From the NCBI GenBank assembly GCA_038327995.1, contig JBBQLP010000002.1, positions 1 through 64,000 of the forward strand: a stretch of 64,000 nt of DNA. The letters run 5' to 3'. A model generated the notes under the pieces. It made no database searches. It was not told the origin of the DNA and saw only the letters and a list, made by a program, of their open reading frames with translations. Below are positions 49,686 to 58,117 of the stretch, one piece after another. Each line of letters begins with the position of its first letter. The stretch's first letter is position 1. Both the position numbers and the translations under genes were made by a program. Source of the DNA: CAIOYC01 sp038327995 (lineage in GTDB: Bacteria > Pseudomonadota > Alphaproteobacteria > Caulobacterales > Caulobacteraceae).

Positions 49686-50510
49686 GTGTCGCTATTTCAC
49701 GACGATACGGCGGTGGTCGTCGCGGATGGCGGTTATCGAGCCACGTTGTCCCGCGACTGGGAAATCTGGGGGCCTAACGGCGGCTACGTCTCGGCGATCG
49801 CGCTCCGGGCCGCGGGTATCGCGGCGCCCCCGGATCACAAGCCGGTGTCGATTTCGGTGCAATACCTGTCGGTCGCCGCCTTCGCGGACGTGGACCTGAC
49901 AGTGGAGCCGATCAAGACCGGACGCAGCGCCTGGTGCCTGAACGTGGTGATGCGCCAGGGCGGCAAGGCGATCCTGCAGGCGCAGGTGTGGACCACAAGC
50001 CGCACCGAAGGTCCCGTGGGACTGGAGCGCGAACACCCTTATGTGCCAAGGCCCGCCGACCTGCCGCTCGCCGAAACCTACCTGCCGAAGGACGCGCCCA
50101 AGCATCAGTTCTGGGAAAATATCGCCGTAAAGCCCGTCGCCTTCATCCCCTATGGCGCGGTCAACCCGGATGGGTCTAAGACCCAGCAATGGTATCGCTA
50201 CGTCGGCTATCAGAACCCCGGCGGCGACCGATTCCTCGATGCGGGGCGGGCGCTCCTGATGATCGACACCATCCTTTGGCCGTCCCACCATCGCGGCAAG
50301 GGCGTCGGCAAGATCGACTACATCGCTCCCAGCCTCGACCTCACCGTCTGGTTCCACGACCAGCCCGGAGCGTCGGAGTGGCTGCTGGCCGATGCACACG
50401 CAGATGTGGCGGGCGGTGGGCTAGTCTCAGGCCAATGCGACATCTGGAGCGAGGACGGACGGCTGATCGCTACGGGCGGCAGCCAGATGCTGCACACGCC
50501 CTCACGATAG
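49686..50510 (+). CDS. acyl-CoA thioesterase family protein
   Basis: A 274-residue double-hotdog protein: DWEIWGPNGGYVSAIALRAAGIA at the N-terminal hotdog helix (WGPNGGY is the TesB-like thioesterase signature), HKPVSISVQYLSVAAFADVDLTVEPIKTGRSA, and a C-terminal hotdog ending GLVSGQCDIWSEDGRLIATGGSQML. It would hydrolyse acyl-CoA in the cytoplasm. The GTG start at 49686 is the only candidate near the family N-terminus. It is convergent with the S1/P1 nuclease gene, 3 bases apart. Confidence 0.85.
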   Translation: MSLFHDDTAVVVADGGYRATLSRDWEIWGPNGGYVSAIALRAAGIAAPPDHKPVSISVQYLSVAAFADVDLTVEPIKTGRSAWCLNVVMRQGGKAILQAQVWTTSRTEGPVGLEREHPYVPRPADLPLAETYLPKDAPKHQFWENIAVKPVAFIPYGAVNPDGSKTQQWYRYVGYQNPGGDRFLDAGRALLMIDTILWPSHHRGKGVGKIDYIAPSLDLTVWFHDQPGASEWLLADAHADVAGGGLVSGQCDIWSEDGRLIATGGSQMLHTPSR

Positions 50511-50513
50511 GGA

Positions 50514-51551
50514 TCAATCGTCGCCGTAGAGCGCGCCGAACGGCAGGTGCGCGCCGCCCTCGATGTCATAGACCTTGATACCAGGATAGCCGACCGTCTG
50601 GTCGCGGCTCTCGTTCCAGGCGCGAACCACCAGATCGCGCAGTTCCGCCGCGCCCGCCGCCACGGTCTCCGTCGCAAAGCTCACGCCCCGCTTGTCGCCG
50701 GGATGGAAACCGCCGTTGGTCCACAAGGCATAAAGCGGCTCGGCCTTCTTCTGCGTAGTCAGGAGGTATTGCGCCATGCACTTGCCGATCTCAGCCTTGC
50801 AGGGAGCGGGAGCGGGCATGGCTGCGCGAACCGCATCCTCTGTAATGTAGTCGTGGATGAAGGGCCCCTCGAACGGGCCGTGAATCTTGTCCTGGGTATA
50901 ATCGTGCGGATTGGGGAAATGACCCCAGCCGTTGTAGTGGATCGAGGCGTGCATGGGCTGGCTGGCGTCGCCCACGAAATGCGACCAGTAGCCGAGATCG
51001 CGCACAGTGATCAGTTCCCGTAGTTGCCGGTCGCCAGCATACCATTGGCGCTCCTGAGGCGTCGCGCCGCGTTTTTCGCCCACCACGTCCACGCGCCAGT
51101 ACGCGAAATCCTTGGCCAGTTGCTGATAACCGTCGATCAGATTGTAGTAGAGCCAACCCGACTTGTGCAGGTCCGACCCCTTGGCGTGCACCGCCGCGCT
51201 GAAGGCGTCGCGGTTGGCGGGCATATCGGTGATCGCCGGGCCGCCCAGCACGTCGCCATTGTCTTCCAGATCCTCAAAATGGCCGGGATCGAGGTCCTCG
51301 TCGTGCGGCTGTCCGGCCCCGCGCGAGCGGTCGGGCTCCCGACTAAGCTCACCCATGCTGGCGATCACGCCGGGCTGTTTCAGGAAGGCTGGCAGGTCGG
51401 CGGGCAGGGTCGCCACGCCCAGCCGTCCGATCAGCCGGTGTCCGGTCGAACCCCAGGCGCCCGCCGCGCCCGACGTGAACAATAGAGCCGCCACTGGAAC
51501 AATGGCGAGCAGCGCGGTGCTGCGAAACAAGTCGCGGGAAGAACTGGTCAT
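50514..51551 (-). CDS. S1/P1 nuclease family protein
   Basis: A 345-residue secreted zinc phosphodiesterase. The signal peptide is cleaved before AWGSTGHRLIGRLG, so that the Trp of the mature N-terminus can act as metal ligand, as in P1 nuclease. HFVGDASQPMHASIHYNGWGHFPNPHD carries the HxxxD and His ligands, and an internal HxxxxD-type region lies near DEDLDPGHFEDLED. It would cleave single-stranded nucleic acid or 3' phosphate in the periplasm. It stands alone, with a long signal region (about 34 residues). Confidence 0.88.
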   Translation of the reverse strand: MTSSSRDLFRSTALLAIVPVAALLFTSGAAGAWGSTGHRLIGRLGVATLPADLPAFLKQPGVIASMGELSREPDRSRGAGQPHDEDLDPGHFEDLEDNGDVLGGPAITDMPANRDAFSAAVHAKGSDLHKSGWLYYNLIDGYQQLAKDFAYWRVDVVGEKRGATPQERQWYAGDRQLRELITVRDLGYWSHFVGDASQPMHASIHYNGWGHFPNPHDYTQDKIHGPFEGPFIHDYITEDAVRAAMPAPAPCKAEIGKCMAQYLLTTQKKAEPLYALWTNGGFHPGDKRGVSFATETVAAGAAELRDLVVRAWNESRDQTVGYPGIKVYDIEGGAHLPFGALYGDD

Positions 51552-51654
51552 GATGCTCTCGACGGAAAATTGCTGAGCTTACCCTGACGCGGTTATGCGT
51601 CCGGCGTGTGTCGATCCGCGATAACGGCCCGGAGCCCCTAAGGCAATCGGCGGC

Positions 51655-52245
51655 TTAGAGAACCGGCAGCCGCAACTCGTCCGCGATGCGCGCCACCCAC
51701 GCCTTCACGGCAGGGAAGGCCGAGAGGTCGAAACCGCCCTCGTGCGCCACCCTCGTGTAGGCGAGAAGGGCGATGTCGGCCAAACTCATCTCGCCATTGA
51801 CCAGATAAGGCGAGGCCTCGAGCCACGTCTCCATCCGGGCGAGCGCCGCGTTTCCCCGCTCCAGAAGCTTCGGATCAAGGTCCGCCTCGGGCTTGCCGAG
51901 ATAGCGCATCTGGAACCGGCGCACCGCGATATAGGGCTCGTGGCTATATTGCTCCCAGAACAGCCACTCATACATCTTGGCCCGCCAATAGGGATCGGTG
52001 GGGATCAGCGTCGAGCCCTCCCCAAGGTGGATCAGGATGGCGTTGGATTGGGCCAGCGTACGCCCGTCCGGCATCAGAACTGTGGGCACCTGTGCAGCGG
52101 TGTTCAGGCGGCGGAACACGTCCGTCTGCGTCTCGCCCCACACCACGTCGACCTCGACCCACTCGTAGGGAAGGTTCAGGTGATCGGCGACCCACATCAC
52201 CTTCAGGCAATTGCCCGAGATGGAGTCGCCATAGATGGTCAGCAT
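51655..52245 (-). CDS. glutathione S-transferase family protein
   Basis: A 196-residue GST: MLTIYGDSISGNCLKVMWVADHLNLPYEWVEVDV with Ser/Cys at the catalytic turn, TAAQVPTVLMPDGRTLAQSNAILIHLGEGSTLIP (cis-Pro and SNA) for GSH binding, then the helical domain with ADIALLAYTRVAHEGG. It is a paralogue, not a copy, of the GST near 3,000. It is followed on the same strand by nothing close; upstream is a nitroreductase 18 bases away, so the two may be co-transcribed. Confidence 0.88.
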   Translation of the reverse strand: MLTIYGDSISGNCLKVMWVADHLNLPYEWVEVDVVWGETQTDVFRRLNTAAQVPTVLMPDGRTLAQSNAILIHLGEGSTLIPTDPYWRAKMYEWLFWEQYSHEPYIAVRRFQMRYLGKPEADLDPKLLERGNAALARMETWLEASPYLVNGEMSLADIALLAYTRVAHEGGFDLSAFPAVKAWVARIADELRLPVL

Positions 52246-52263
52246 TGCCTGCTCCCTCTACTC

Positions 52264-52944
52264 TCAGAGCCAGTTGCTGATCTGTGACAGCGGCTTTTTC
52301 ACCAGGGAGTGACGCGGGATGGTGGCGCCCGGCGCCGGATGGCCCGCCACCAGGATCAGATAGGGCTTCTCGCTCGCCGGACGCCCACAGAGCTTGGTCA
52401 GGAAACTCATCGGATTGGGCGTATGCGTCAAGGTGGCGAGCCCCGAATGGTGCAGGGCCGAGATCAATATGCCCGTGGCGATGCCCACCGATTCGTGGAT
52501 GTAGTAATTCTTCATGTCGTCGCCGGGATAGGCCCCGCCTCGCCTCTGGCCGAAGATCACAATTAGCCAGGGCGCTATTTCCAGGTAGGGTTTTTCGGCG
52601 TCGGTGCCGAGCGGACGCAAGGCGTCGATCCACTCGCTGGCGGCCTTGTCGCCGTAGAAGGCGCGCTCCTCCACCTCCGCGGCCTCACGCACGCGCCGCT
52701 TTACGGCCGGGTCGCCGATGACGGTGAAATGCCAGGGCTGGTGGTTCGCGCCGCTGGGCGCGGAGCCCGCGGCGGCGATGCAGTCTTCGATAATGCGGCG
52801 ATCCACGGGGCGGTCGGAAAAGCTGCGGATGGTGCGACGCCGGGTGATGTCGCTCCGGAAAGCTTCGGCACGAGCCAGCATTTCCGCAACGGGATAGTCC
52901 AGCCCGTCCTCGAACGGGATCGGCTCATAGGCGCGCGCAGTCAT
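52264..52944 (-). CDS. nitroreductase family protein
   Basis: A 226-residue FMN-dependent reductase: RRTIRSFSDRPVDRRIIEDCIAAAGSAPSGANHQPWHFTVIGDPAVKRRVREAAE matches the FMN-binding N-terminus (RRS/TxRxF and PSGxNxQPW). IATGILISALHHSGLATLTHTPNP and PYLILVAGHPAPGA (G-A-P) close the fold. It would reduce nitro or quinone-type compounds with NAD(P)H. ATG at 52944 is the family start. It lies 37 bases downstream of the ferredoxin reductase gene and may be the tail of the sulfur operon transcript. Confidence 0.88.
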   Translation of the reverse strand: MTARAYEPIPFEDGLDYPVAEMLARAEAFRSDITRRRTIRSFSDRPVDRRIIEDCIAAAGSAPSGANHQPWHFTVIGDPAVKRRVREAAEVEERAFYGDKAASEWIDALRPLGTDAEKPYLEIAPWLIVIFGQRRGGAYPGDDMKNYYIHESVGIATGILISALHHSGLATLTHTPNPMSFLTKLCGRPASEKPYLILVAGHPAPGATIPRHSLVKKPLSQISNWL

Positions 52945-52981
52945 CAGGTATCTCCAGCCCAAACGCCCCGAACCGGCGTTA

Positions 52982-53827
52982 TTATCCGACGAAGGCGCGT
53001 TCCAGCACGAAATCGCCGGGTTCGTTGTTGGAGCCTTCGATCAGCCCCTGCGCTTCCAGGATCGCGGCGGTATCCTTGATCATGGCCATCGAACCGCAGA
53101 GCATGATCCGGTCCTCCTCGGGATTGAACCGGTCGCCCTCAAGGCCGAGATCGCGGAACAGTTGGCCGAAGGTGATCAGGTCGGTGATCCGGCCCTCGCG
53201 AACCCCGCTCACACCCTGTTCGCGGGTGACGGTGGGATAGTAGGTGAACTGGGTGCGCGCCTGTTCGCCGATCATCTCGTCGTCCACAAGCTCGCTCTCG
53301 AACAAACCCCGATAGGCCAGATCGGCGGAGTTGCGGACCGTGTGGCAGATCACCACCCGCTCGTAGCGATCATAGGCGTCGGGGTCGCGCGCCACCGAAA
53401 GCCAGGGCGCGAGGCCCGTGCCCGTGCCGATCAGGAACAGCCGCTTGCCGGGTTGCAGCGCGTCGAGCACCAGGGTGCCGGTAGGCTTTTTGGCCATCAA
53501 CATCTGATCCCCCTCCTTGATCTTCTGCAGTCGCGAGGTCAGCGGGCCGTCGGCCACCTTGATGGAAAAGAACTCCAGTTCATCGGCGAAGTGCGGGCTG
53601 GCGATGGAATAGGCGCGCAGGATCGGCTTGCCGCCCTCCGCTTCGTTAGGCAGGCCGATCATCACGAACTCGCCGGAGCGAAAGCGGAAGCTCGCGGGGC
53701 GGGTGATGGCGAAGGAGAAAAGCTGGTCGGTCCAGTGCTTCACCCAAAGCACGGTCTCGACGTGGTGGGTGGTGCTGGTCAGCGCCTGCGCGGCGGGGGC
53801 GCGTTCGGGGGCGGCGATATCGCTCAT
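52982..53827 (-). CDS. ferredoxin-NADP reductase
   Basis: A 281-residue FNR: FAITRPASFRFRSGEFVMIGLP, the FAD motif PILRAYSIASPHFADELEFFSIKV (RxYS), then GPLTSRLQKIKEGD. The NADP domain has LFLIGTGTGLAPWLSVARDP and ends in LCGSMAMIKDTAAILE and the aromatic-containing tail FVLERAFVG. It supplies electrons to ferredoxin or directly to sulfite reductase. It is the last core gene of cobA-DUF2849-cysI-DUF934-cysH-fpr, 12 bases after cysH. Confidence 0.9.
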   Translation of the reverse strand: MSDIAAPERAPAAQALTSTTHHVETVLWVKHWTDQLFSFAITRPASFRFRSGEFVMIGLPNEAEGGKPILRAYSIASPHFADELEFFSIKVADGPLTSRLQKIKEGDQMLMAKKPTGTLVLDALQPGKRLFLIGTGTGLAPWLSVARDPDAYDRYERVVICHTVRNSADLAYRGLFESELVDDEMIGEQARTQFTYYPTVTREQGVSGVREGRITDLITFGQLFRDLGLEGDRFNPEEDRIMLCGSMAMIKDTAAILEAQGLIEGSNNEPGDFVLERAFVG

Positions 53828-53839
53828 GCGTGTTCCAGA

Positions 53840-54586
53840 CTAGAGGCCATCGCCGATGGCGTCGAAGGGGACGACCGGCACGGCGGTCGCCTGACCCGGC
53901 GTATGTATGCCGCATTCGATCTTTTCGGAACCCGCCCAGCGACCGGAACGCTCATCTTGCCCCTCCGTCACCGGCTTGGTGCAGGGCCAGCAGCCGATCG
54001 AGAGATAGCCGTGCTGCACCAAGGGGTGCGCTGGCAGATCGTGCTCAGCGACATAGGCGTTGAGCTGTTCCTTCGACCAGTTGGCGAGGGGATTGATCTT
54101 GATCTTGTCCCCGGCCTCGATCACCGGCAGAGCCGCGCGGGAGGTGGACTGATAGTGTTTGCGCCCGGTGATCCAGCCGTCGAACCCTTCCAGCGCCTTA
54201 TCCAGCGGAATCACCTTGCGGATGTGGCAGCAGGCGTCGGTGTCGGTTTTCCACAGGTCCGAGCGCGGATCGACCGTAGCGAGATCGGCGAAGGCGGGGC
54301 GCAGATCGCGCACATTGGTCAGGCCAAGTTTGGCGGCGAGCGCGCGGCGATAGTCCAGGGTCTGGGCGAACAGCATCCCGGTATCGAGGAACAGCACAGG
54401 TATCGCAGGATCGATCTGCGCCACCATGTGCAGCAAGACCGCCGATTCCGCCCCGAAGGAGGAGACCAGAGCCACCTTGCTGCGCGGCATCGCGGCTAGG
54501 GTTTCGCGGATGATCTCCTGCGGCGTGGCGTGGCGCAGGCGTGCGTCGAGATCTGCGGCGCTCGCGGTTTCGGATTCGAACGGCAT
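53840..54586 (-). CDS. cysH: assimilatory adenylylsulfate (APS) reductase CysH
   Basis: A 248-residue reductase that makes sulfite from activated sulfate. The nucleotide-binding region is VALVSSFGAESAVLLHMVAQI (SSFGAESAV), and the iron-sulfur ligands are CC at 119-120 in DACCHIRKV, plus C199-xx-C202 (GCWPC). The catalytic Cys is at 225 in ECGIH. The CC...CxxC set places it in the [4Fe-4S] APS-reducing group rather than the cluster-free PAPS reductase. ATG at 54586 matches the family. It starts 5 bases after the DUF934 stop. Confidence 0.93.
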   Translation of the reverse strand: MPFESETASAADLDARLRHATPQEIIRETLAAMPRSKVALVSSFGAESAVLLHMVAQIDPAIPVLFLDTGMLFAQTLDYRRALAAKLGLTNVRDLRPAFADLATVDPRSDLWKTDTDACCHIRKVIPLDKALEGFDGWITGRKHYQSTSRAALPVIEAGDKIKINPLANWSKEQLNAYVAEHDLPAHPLVQHGYLSIGCWPCTKPVTEGQDERSGRWAGSEKIECGIHTPGQATAVPVVPFDAIGDGL

Positions 54587-54591
54587 GGCTA

Positions 54592-55098
54592 TTACTGCGC
54601 CTCCCGCTCGATGAAAGCTGGCGCCCTGGCGTCGGCGGCGCGCTGGTAAGTGTGGCGATAGCGGCCCGCTGCGGCGGTCCATTCCTGGCTGGTCGATCCG
54701 TCAGCGGGCTCGAAGGCGTCAAAGCCGCAGCGGAGCATTTCCCGCGCCTGTTCGCGCAGCACATCGCCCACCGCGCGAAGCTCGCCCGCATAGCCCCAGC
54801 GCGTGCGAAGCAGCATGGCGGCGCTGTAGGGGCGACCATCGCGAAACTTGGGAAACGCCAGCGCGACCACAGCGAGGCGATTGAGGTCTGACGCGAGCGC
54901 GAGGGGATCATCATCGGGTTGGAGCAGGACCCCGACCCGGCGGCCATCGTCCAGATGCGCGCAGCCTTCAGTCTGAAACCGGTCCAGCGTCAACAGCATG
55001 GCGCCGCTTTCCGGCGTCGCTTCGTCGTCGGCCAGAAGGCGCAGGGCGCCGTCTTCCTGGCTGAAGCCGCCGTCCCTAAATCGTATAAGCGTCGGCAT
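54592..55098 (-). CDS. DUF934 family protein of the sulfite reductase operon
   Basis: A 168-residue protein (MPTLIRFRDGGFSQEDG...) of the DUF934 family, found next to cysI-type sulfite reductase in many proteobacteria. It has a C-terminal FPKFRDGRPYSAAMLLRTRWGYAGELRAVGDVLREQAREMLRCGFDAFE block. The function is unknown; co-occurrence suggests help for the reductase or its cofactor. The start at 55098 is inside the end of cysI (23-base overlap), a sign of translational coupling. Confidence 0.88.
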   Translation of the reverse strand: MPTLIRFRDGGFSQEDGALRLLADDEATPESGAMLLTLDRFQTEGCAHLDDGRRVGVLLQPDDDPLALASDLNRLAVVALAFPKFRDGRPYSAAMLLRTRWGYAGELRAVGDVLREQAREMLRCGFDAFEPADGSTSQEWTAAAGRYRHTYQRAADARAPAFIEREAQ

Positions 55099-56746
55099 AG
55101 ACCGCCTCCTTGAAAGGGGCTGGCCCGAGGCGCCGATAGGTGTCGAGGAATCGCTCGCCTTCCCGTCGTTCGCGGCGATAGGCGGCGACGAGGTGCTCCA
55201 CAGCCGGAGCCACCGCATCGGCCTTCAGGGCCGGGCCGAGAATGGAGGCGAGCGACGCGTCCTCCGCCCCGGAGCCGCCCAGCGAAAGCTGGTAGAACTC
55301 CTCACCCTTTTTATCGACCCCGAGGATGCCGATGTGGCCGACGTGGTGATGACCGCAGGCGTTGATGCAACCCGAAATCTTGATCTTCAACTCGCCCACG
55401 TCTTCCGCAAGATCAGGATCGGCGAACCGGCGGGCGATGTCCTGGGCGATGGGAATGGCGCGGGCGTTCGCGAGGGCGCAGTAGTCGAGGCCCGGACAGG
55501 CGATGATATCAGTGACGAGATCGACGTTGGGGCTCGCCAGCCCGTGACGCTGAAGCTCCGCGTGCACCACGGGCAGGTCGTCCAGCTTCACGTGCGGCAG
55601 AACCAGGTTCTGGGCGTGGGTGACGCGGATGTCGTCGTGGCCATAGCGCTCCGCGAGGTTAGCGATCACGTCCATCTGGTTGGCAGTGGCGTCGCCTGGG
55701 GTCTCGCCGGGCGCCTTGAGCGCAACGTTGACGATGGCGTAGCCGGGGACCTTGTGCGGCGCGACGTTGTTGCGAACAAAGCGGGCGAAGTGCAGGTCGG
55801 CGACTTTCGCGGCCTCAAAGGTTTCGGAGCGGGCGGGCAAGCTCTCGAACGGGACAATGCCAAACGCGCCGCGGATGCGGGCCAACTCCACATCGGGCAG
55901 GTCGATGGCGGCCTGATCCAGCGCTCGCCACTCCGCCTCCACCAGCCGCGCAAACTCATCCGCGCCGGTAGCAGCGACCAGCACCTTGATCCGCGCCTTG
56001 TAGATATTGTCGCGGCGTCCGAGCCGGTTGTAGACCCGCAGGATCGCGGTCAGATACGAGAGCAGGCTCGCCACCGGCAAATGCTCGCGGATGGTCGCCC
56101 CGAGATAGGGCGTTCGCCCCATGCCGCCGCCGACCATCACCTCGAACCCCAGCGTCCCGTCGCGGCCCCGGCGCAGCTTCAGCCCGATGTCGTGCGCCCG
56201 CGCCGCCGTGCGGTCTTTCGCCGAGGCCGTCACCGCGATCTTGAACTTGCGCGGCAGATAGGTGAACTCGGGATGGAAGGTCGACCATTGCCGGATCGCC
56301 TCGCACCAGACGCGAGGGTCGTCCGCCTCTTCGGCCGTGGCGTCCGAATAAGGGTCCGAAGTGGTGTTGCGGATGCAATTGCCTGAGGTCTGGATGGCGT
56401 GCAGATCCACCGCGGCCAGCCGGTCCAGAATGTCCGGCGCGTCCTTTAGCTTGATCCAGTGGTATTGAATGTTGGTGCGCGTCGTGAAGTGGCCGTAGCC
56501 CTTGTCATACTCCCGGGCGATAGCGGCCAGGGCCCGCATCTGGCGACTGTCGAGCGAGCCATAGGGGATCGCCACGCGCAGCATATAGGCGTGCAGTTGC
56601 AGGTAGAGACCGTTCATCAGCCGAAGCGGCTTGAACTGGTCTTCGGTCAGGTCGCCAGCCATCCGCCGCGTCACCTGCCCGCGAAACTCGGCGGAGCGAT
56701 CCTGCAGCATCTCGCGGTCAATCTGGTCATATGCGTAGAGGGACAC
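55076..56746 (-). CDS. cysI: nitrite/sulfite reductase hemoprotein
   Basis: A 556-residue sirohaem enzyme reducing sulfite to sulfide. The two ferredoxin-like sulfite/nitrite reductase repeats are present (GHFTTRTNIQYHWIKL near 95; a second from about 300), and the [4Fe-4S]-sirohaem ligands are CPGLDYC and ISGCINACGHH near the C-terminal third. It begins MSLYAYDQIDREMLQDR. It lies 7 bases after the DUF2849 stop and overlaps DUF934. The name cysI is given for position and function; this is the ferredoxin-type single-chain form. Confidence 0.92.
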   Translation of the reverse strand: MSLYAYDQIDREMLQDRSAEFRGQVTRRMAGDLTEDQFKPLRLMNGLYLQLHAYMLRVAIPYGSLDSRQMRALAAIAREYDKGYGHFTTRTNIQYHWIKLKDAPDILDRLAAVDLHAIQTSGNCIRNTTSDPYSDATAEEADDPRVWCEAIRQWSTFHPEFTYLPRKFKIAVTASAKDRTAARAHDIGLKLRRGRDGTLGFEVMVGGGMGRTPYLGATIREHLPVASLLSYLTAILRVYNRLGRRDNIYKARIKVLVAATGADEFARLVEAEWRALDQAAIDLPDVELARIRGAFGIVPFESLPARSETFEAAKVADLHFARFVRNNVAPHKVPGYAIVNVALKAPGETPGDATANQMDVIANLAERYGHDDIRVTHAQNLVLPHVKLDDLPVVHAELQRHGLASPNVDLVTDIIACPGLDYCALANARAIPIAQDIARRFADPDLAEDVGELKIKISGCINACGHHHVGHIGILGVDKKGEEFYQLSLGGSGAEDASLASILGPALKADAVAPAVEHLVAAYRRERREGERFLDTYRRLGPAPFKEAVYADAYTI

Positions 56747-56753
56747 GCGCGGG

Positions 56754-57119
56754 CTACTTTCTCTTGATCAGGCTGAGACGGCCGGTAGAGCGGGCGGCGC
56801 CCTCGGCGTGCTGGATTGCTTCGACCACCGCCCCGCCCAGGGCCTGCTTGCCAAGCTCAAGGTGATCGGTGGGGCCGAGTGCGCGAATGCGCTCGCGATA
56901 GCTGACCGGCGCGGGCAGGCCATGCTCTCGCTTCACGTCGATCAGGTAGGGATCGATCAGCAGTGTCGTCTGCGTTCTGGCCGCGGCGAGCGCCGCTTCG
57001 CCAGGCTCGGGCGCATCGAACAACTGCGCTTCGCCGAACGAGTAGACCCATTCCGAGCCTGACCAGAACACGACCTCGCCGTCGTCGAGGCGGTTTGCGG
57101 TGAGGGTCTGGAGGGTCAC
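56754..57119 (-). CDS. DUF2849 family protein
   Basis: A 121-residue protein (MTLQTLTANRLDDGEVVFWSGSEWVYSFGEAQLF...) of the DUF2849 family, which is almost always found between cobA-type methyltransferase and sulfite reductase genes in alphaproteobacteria. Function is unknown, probably linked to sirohaem or sulfite reductase maturation. The ATG overlaps the cobA stop by four bases. Confidence 0.88.
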   Translation of the reverse strand: MTLQTLTANRLDDGEVVFWSGSEWVYSFGEAQLFDAPEPGEAALAAARTQTTLLIDPYLIDVKREHGLPAPVSYRERIRALGPTDHLELGKQALGGAVVEAIQHAEGAARSTGRLSLIKRK

Positions 57120-57955
57120 GACGAAAATCCTTCCCTGCGAATCCTCGGCTCCGGCTTGAGGATCGCTGGGAGGGAACTGAGCGCCAACGCGGCGACTTCG
57201 CCGATGATCAGGATCGCCGGACCCGTGAGGTCTGCGGCGACGTCTGGCAGGCTCGCCAGGGTCGCGGTCAGTCGCCGCTCCGTCGGCAAACTCGCGTTCT
57301 CGATCAGGGCGACCGGCGTGGACGCCGCACGTCCCGCTTCGATCAGCCGAGCGGCGATCAACGGCGAGGTGGAGAGACCCATATAGATCGCGACCGTATG
57401 GTTGGCTTTCGCAAGCGCGCTCCAGTCGAGATCGGGTTCGCCGCCTTCTCCCGCCGCATGGCCGGTGACAAAGGTGACGGCCTGCGCCATGCCGCGATGG
57501 GTAAGTGGCGCGCCGACAGACGCCGAAGCCGCCAGCGCGGCGCTGATGCCCGGCACGATTTCGCAGTCCACGCCCGCCGCGCGGCAGGCCAGCATCTCCT
57601 CGCCCCCTCGACCGAATACAAAAGGGTCTCCACCCTTCAGCCGCACCACCTGCAAGCCGTTCTTCGCCAGTCCAACCAGAAGGGCGTTAATGTCATCCTG
57701 CGGCAGCGCGTGACGCGCCTTCTGCTTACCCACGTAGAGGCGCCGCACATGAGGCGGAATCAGATCGAGGATTTCGGGGGCGACCAGCCGGTCATGCACC
57801 ACCACGTCGGCTTCCGCCAACAGGCGCGCCGCCTTGAGTGTCAAAAGCTCGGGATCGCCGGGCCCGGCGCCGACCAGCCACACCTTGCCTAGGGGCCGAG
57901 CTTCAGGCGAAGCACTTCCCCGCAACACGACAAGGCCGCGCGTGCGGCGATCCAT
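57116..57955 (-). CDS. cobA: uroporphyrinogen-III C-methyltransferase (SUMT)
   Basis: A 279-residue SAM-dependent enzyme making precorrin-2 for sirohaem. VWLVGAGPGDPELLTLKAARLL, VVHDRLVAPEIL and LKGGDPFVFGRGGEE are the classic SUMT motifs, with VPGISAALAASASVGAPLTHRGMA following. It is the first gene of the sulfur assimilation operon, where sirohaem serves the sulfite reductase. The start at 57955 has GTAGGAG eight or nine bases upstream. A hairpin and a short cysteine-containing frame lie in its leader (separate entries). Confidence 0.95.
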   Translation of the reverse strand: MDRRTRGLVVLRGSASPEARPLGKVWLVGAGPGDPELLTLKAARLLAEADVVVHDRLVAPEILDLIPPHVRRLYVGKQKARHALPQDDINALLVGLAKNGLQVVRLKGGDPFVFGRGGEEMLACRAAGVDCEIVPGISAALAASASVGAPLTHRGMAQAVTFVTGHAAGEGGEPDLDWSALAKANHTVAIYMGLSTSPLIAARLIEAGRAASTPVALIENASLPTERRLTATLASLPDVAADLTGPAILIIGEVAALALSSLPAILKPEPRIRREGFSS

Positions 57956-57985
57956 GGCTCAAACTCCTACATGGAGATAAAATGC

Positions 57986-58013
57986 GCGGGGCGGACACCG
58001 AGGCCCGCCCCGC
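57986..58013 (-). terminator. attenuator-like hairpin in the cobA leader
   Basis: GCGGGGCGG and CCGCCCCGC (nine pairs) enclose a ten-base loop. On the transcribed strand the stem is followed by CATTTTATC, the form of an intrinsic terminator, 31 bases before the cobA ATG. With a small cysteine-codon frame just upstream, regulation by attenuation is suggested. Confidence 0.55.
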
Positions 58014-58035
58014 AAGTCCCACCGGAAAGGGCCGT

Positions 58036-58089
58036 TTACGGTAGAGCGTGCTTGCAAAATCGGCGCTGAGCCTCCAATTCGCAAACCAT
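58036..58089 (-). CDS. possible 17-residue leader peptide with two Cys codons
   Basis: ATG to TAA reading MVCELEAQRRFCKHALP. It contains two cysteine codons (positions 3 and 12) and ends 22 bases before the terminator-like stem in the leader of the sulfur assimilation operon. No strong ribosome site is visible, so translation is uncertain. A cysteine-sensing leader is inferred from position and content. Confidence 0.35.
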   Translation of the reverse strand: MVCELEAQRRFCKHALP

Positions 58090-58117
58090 CTGTTCTGCCG
58101 GGCTGTTTAGGAAATCT

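Noticed and set aside
53162..54499. 445-codon plus-strand frame opposite the ferredoxin reductase and cysH
   Set aside because: It spans two well-identified genes and the gap between them and has no family resemblance.
54998..56386. 462-codon plus-strand frame opposite cysI
   Set aside because: Shadow of cysI; the sulfite reductase motifs are on the minus strand.
57956..58117. SAM or cobalamin riboswitch in the cobA leader
   Set aside because: The leader is too short and I see none of the conserved core elements; a single GC hairpin plus a tiny frame fits better.
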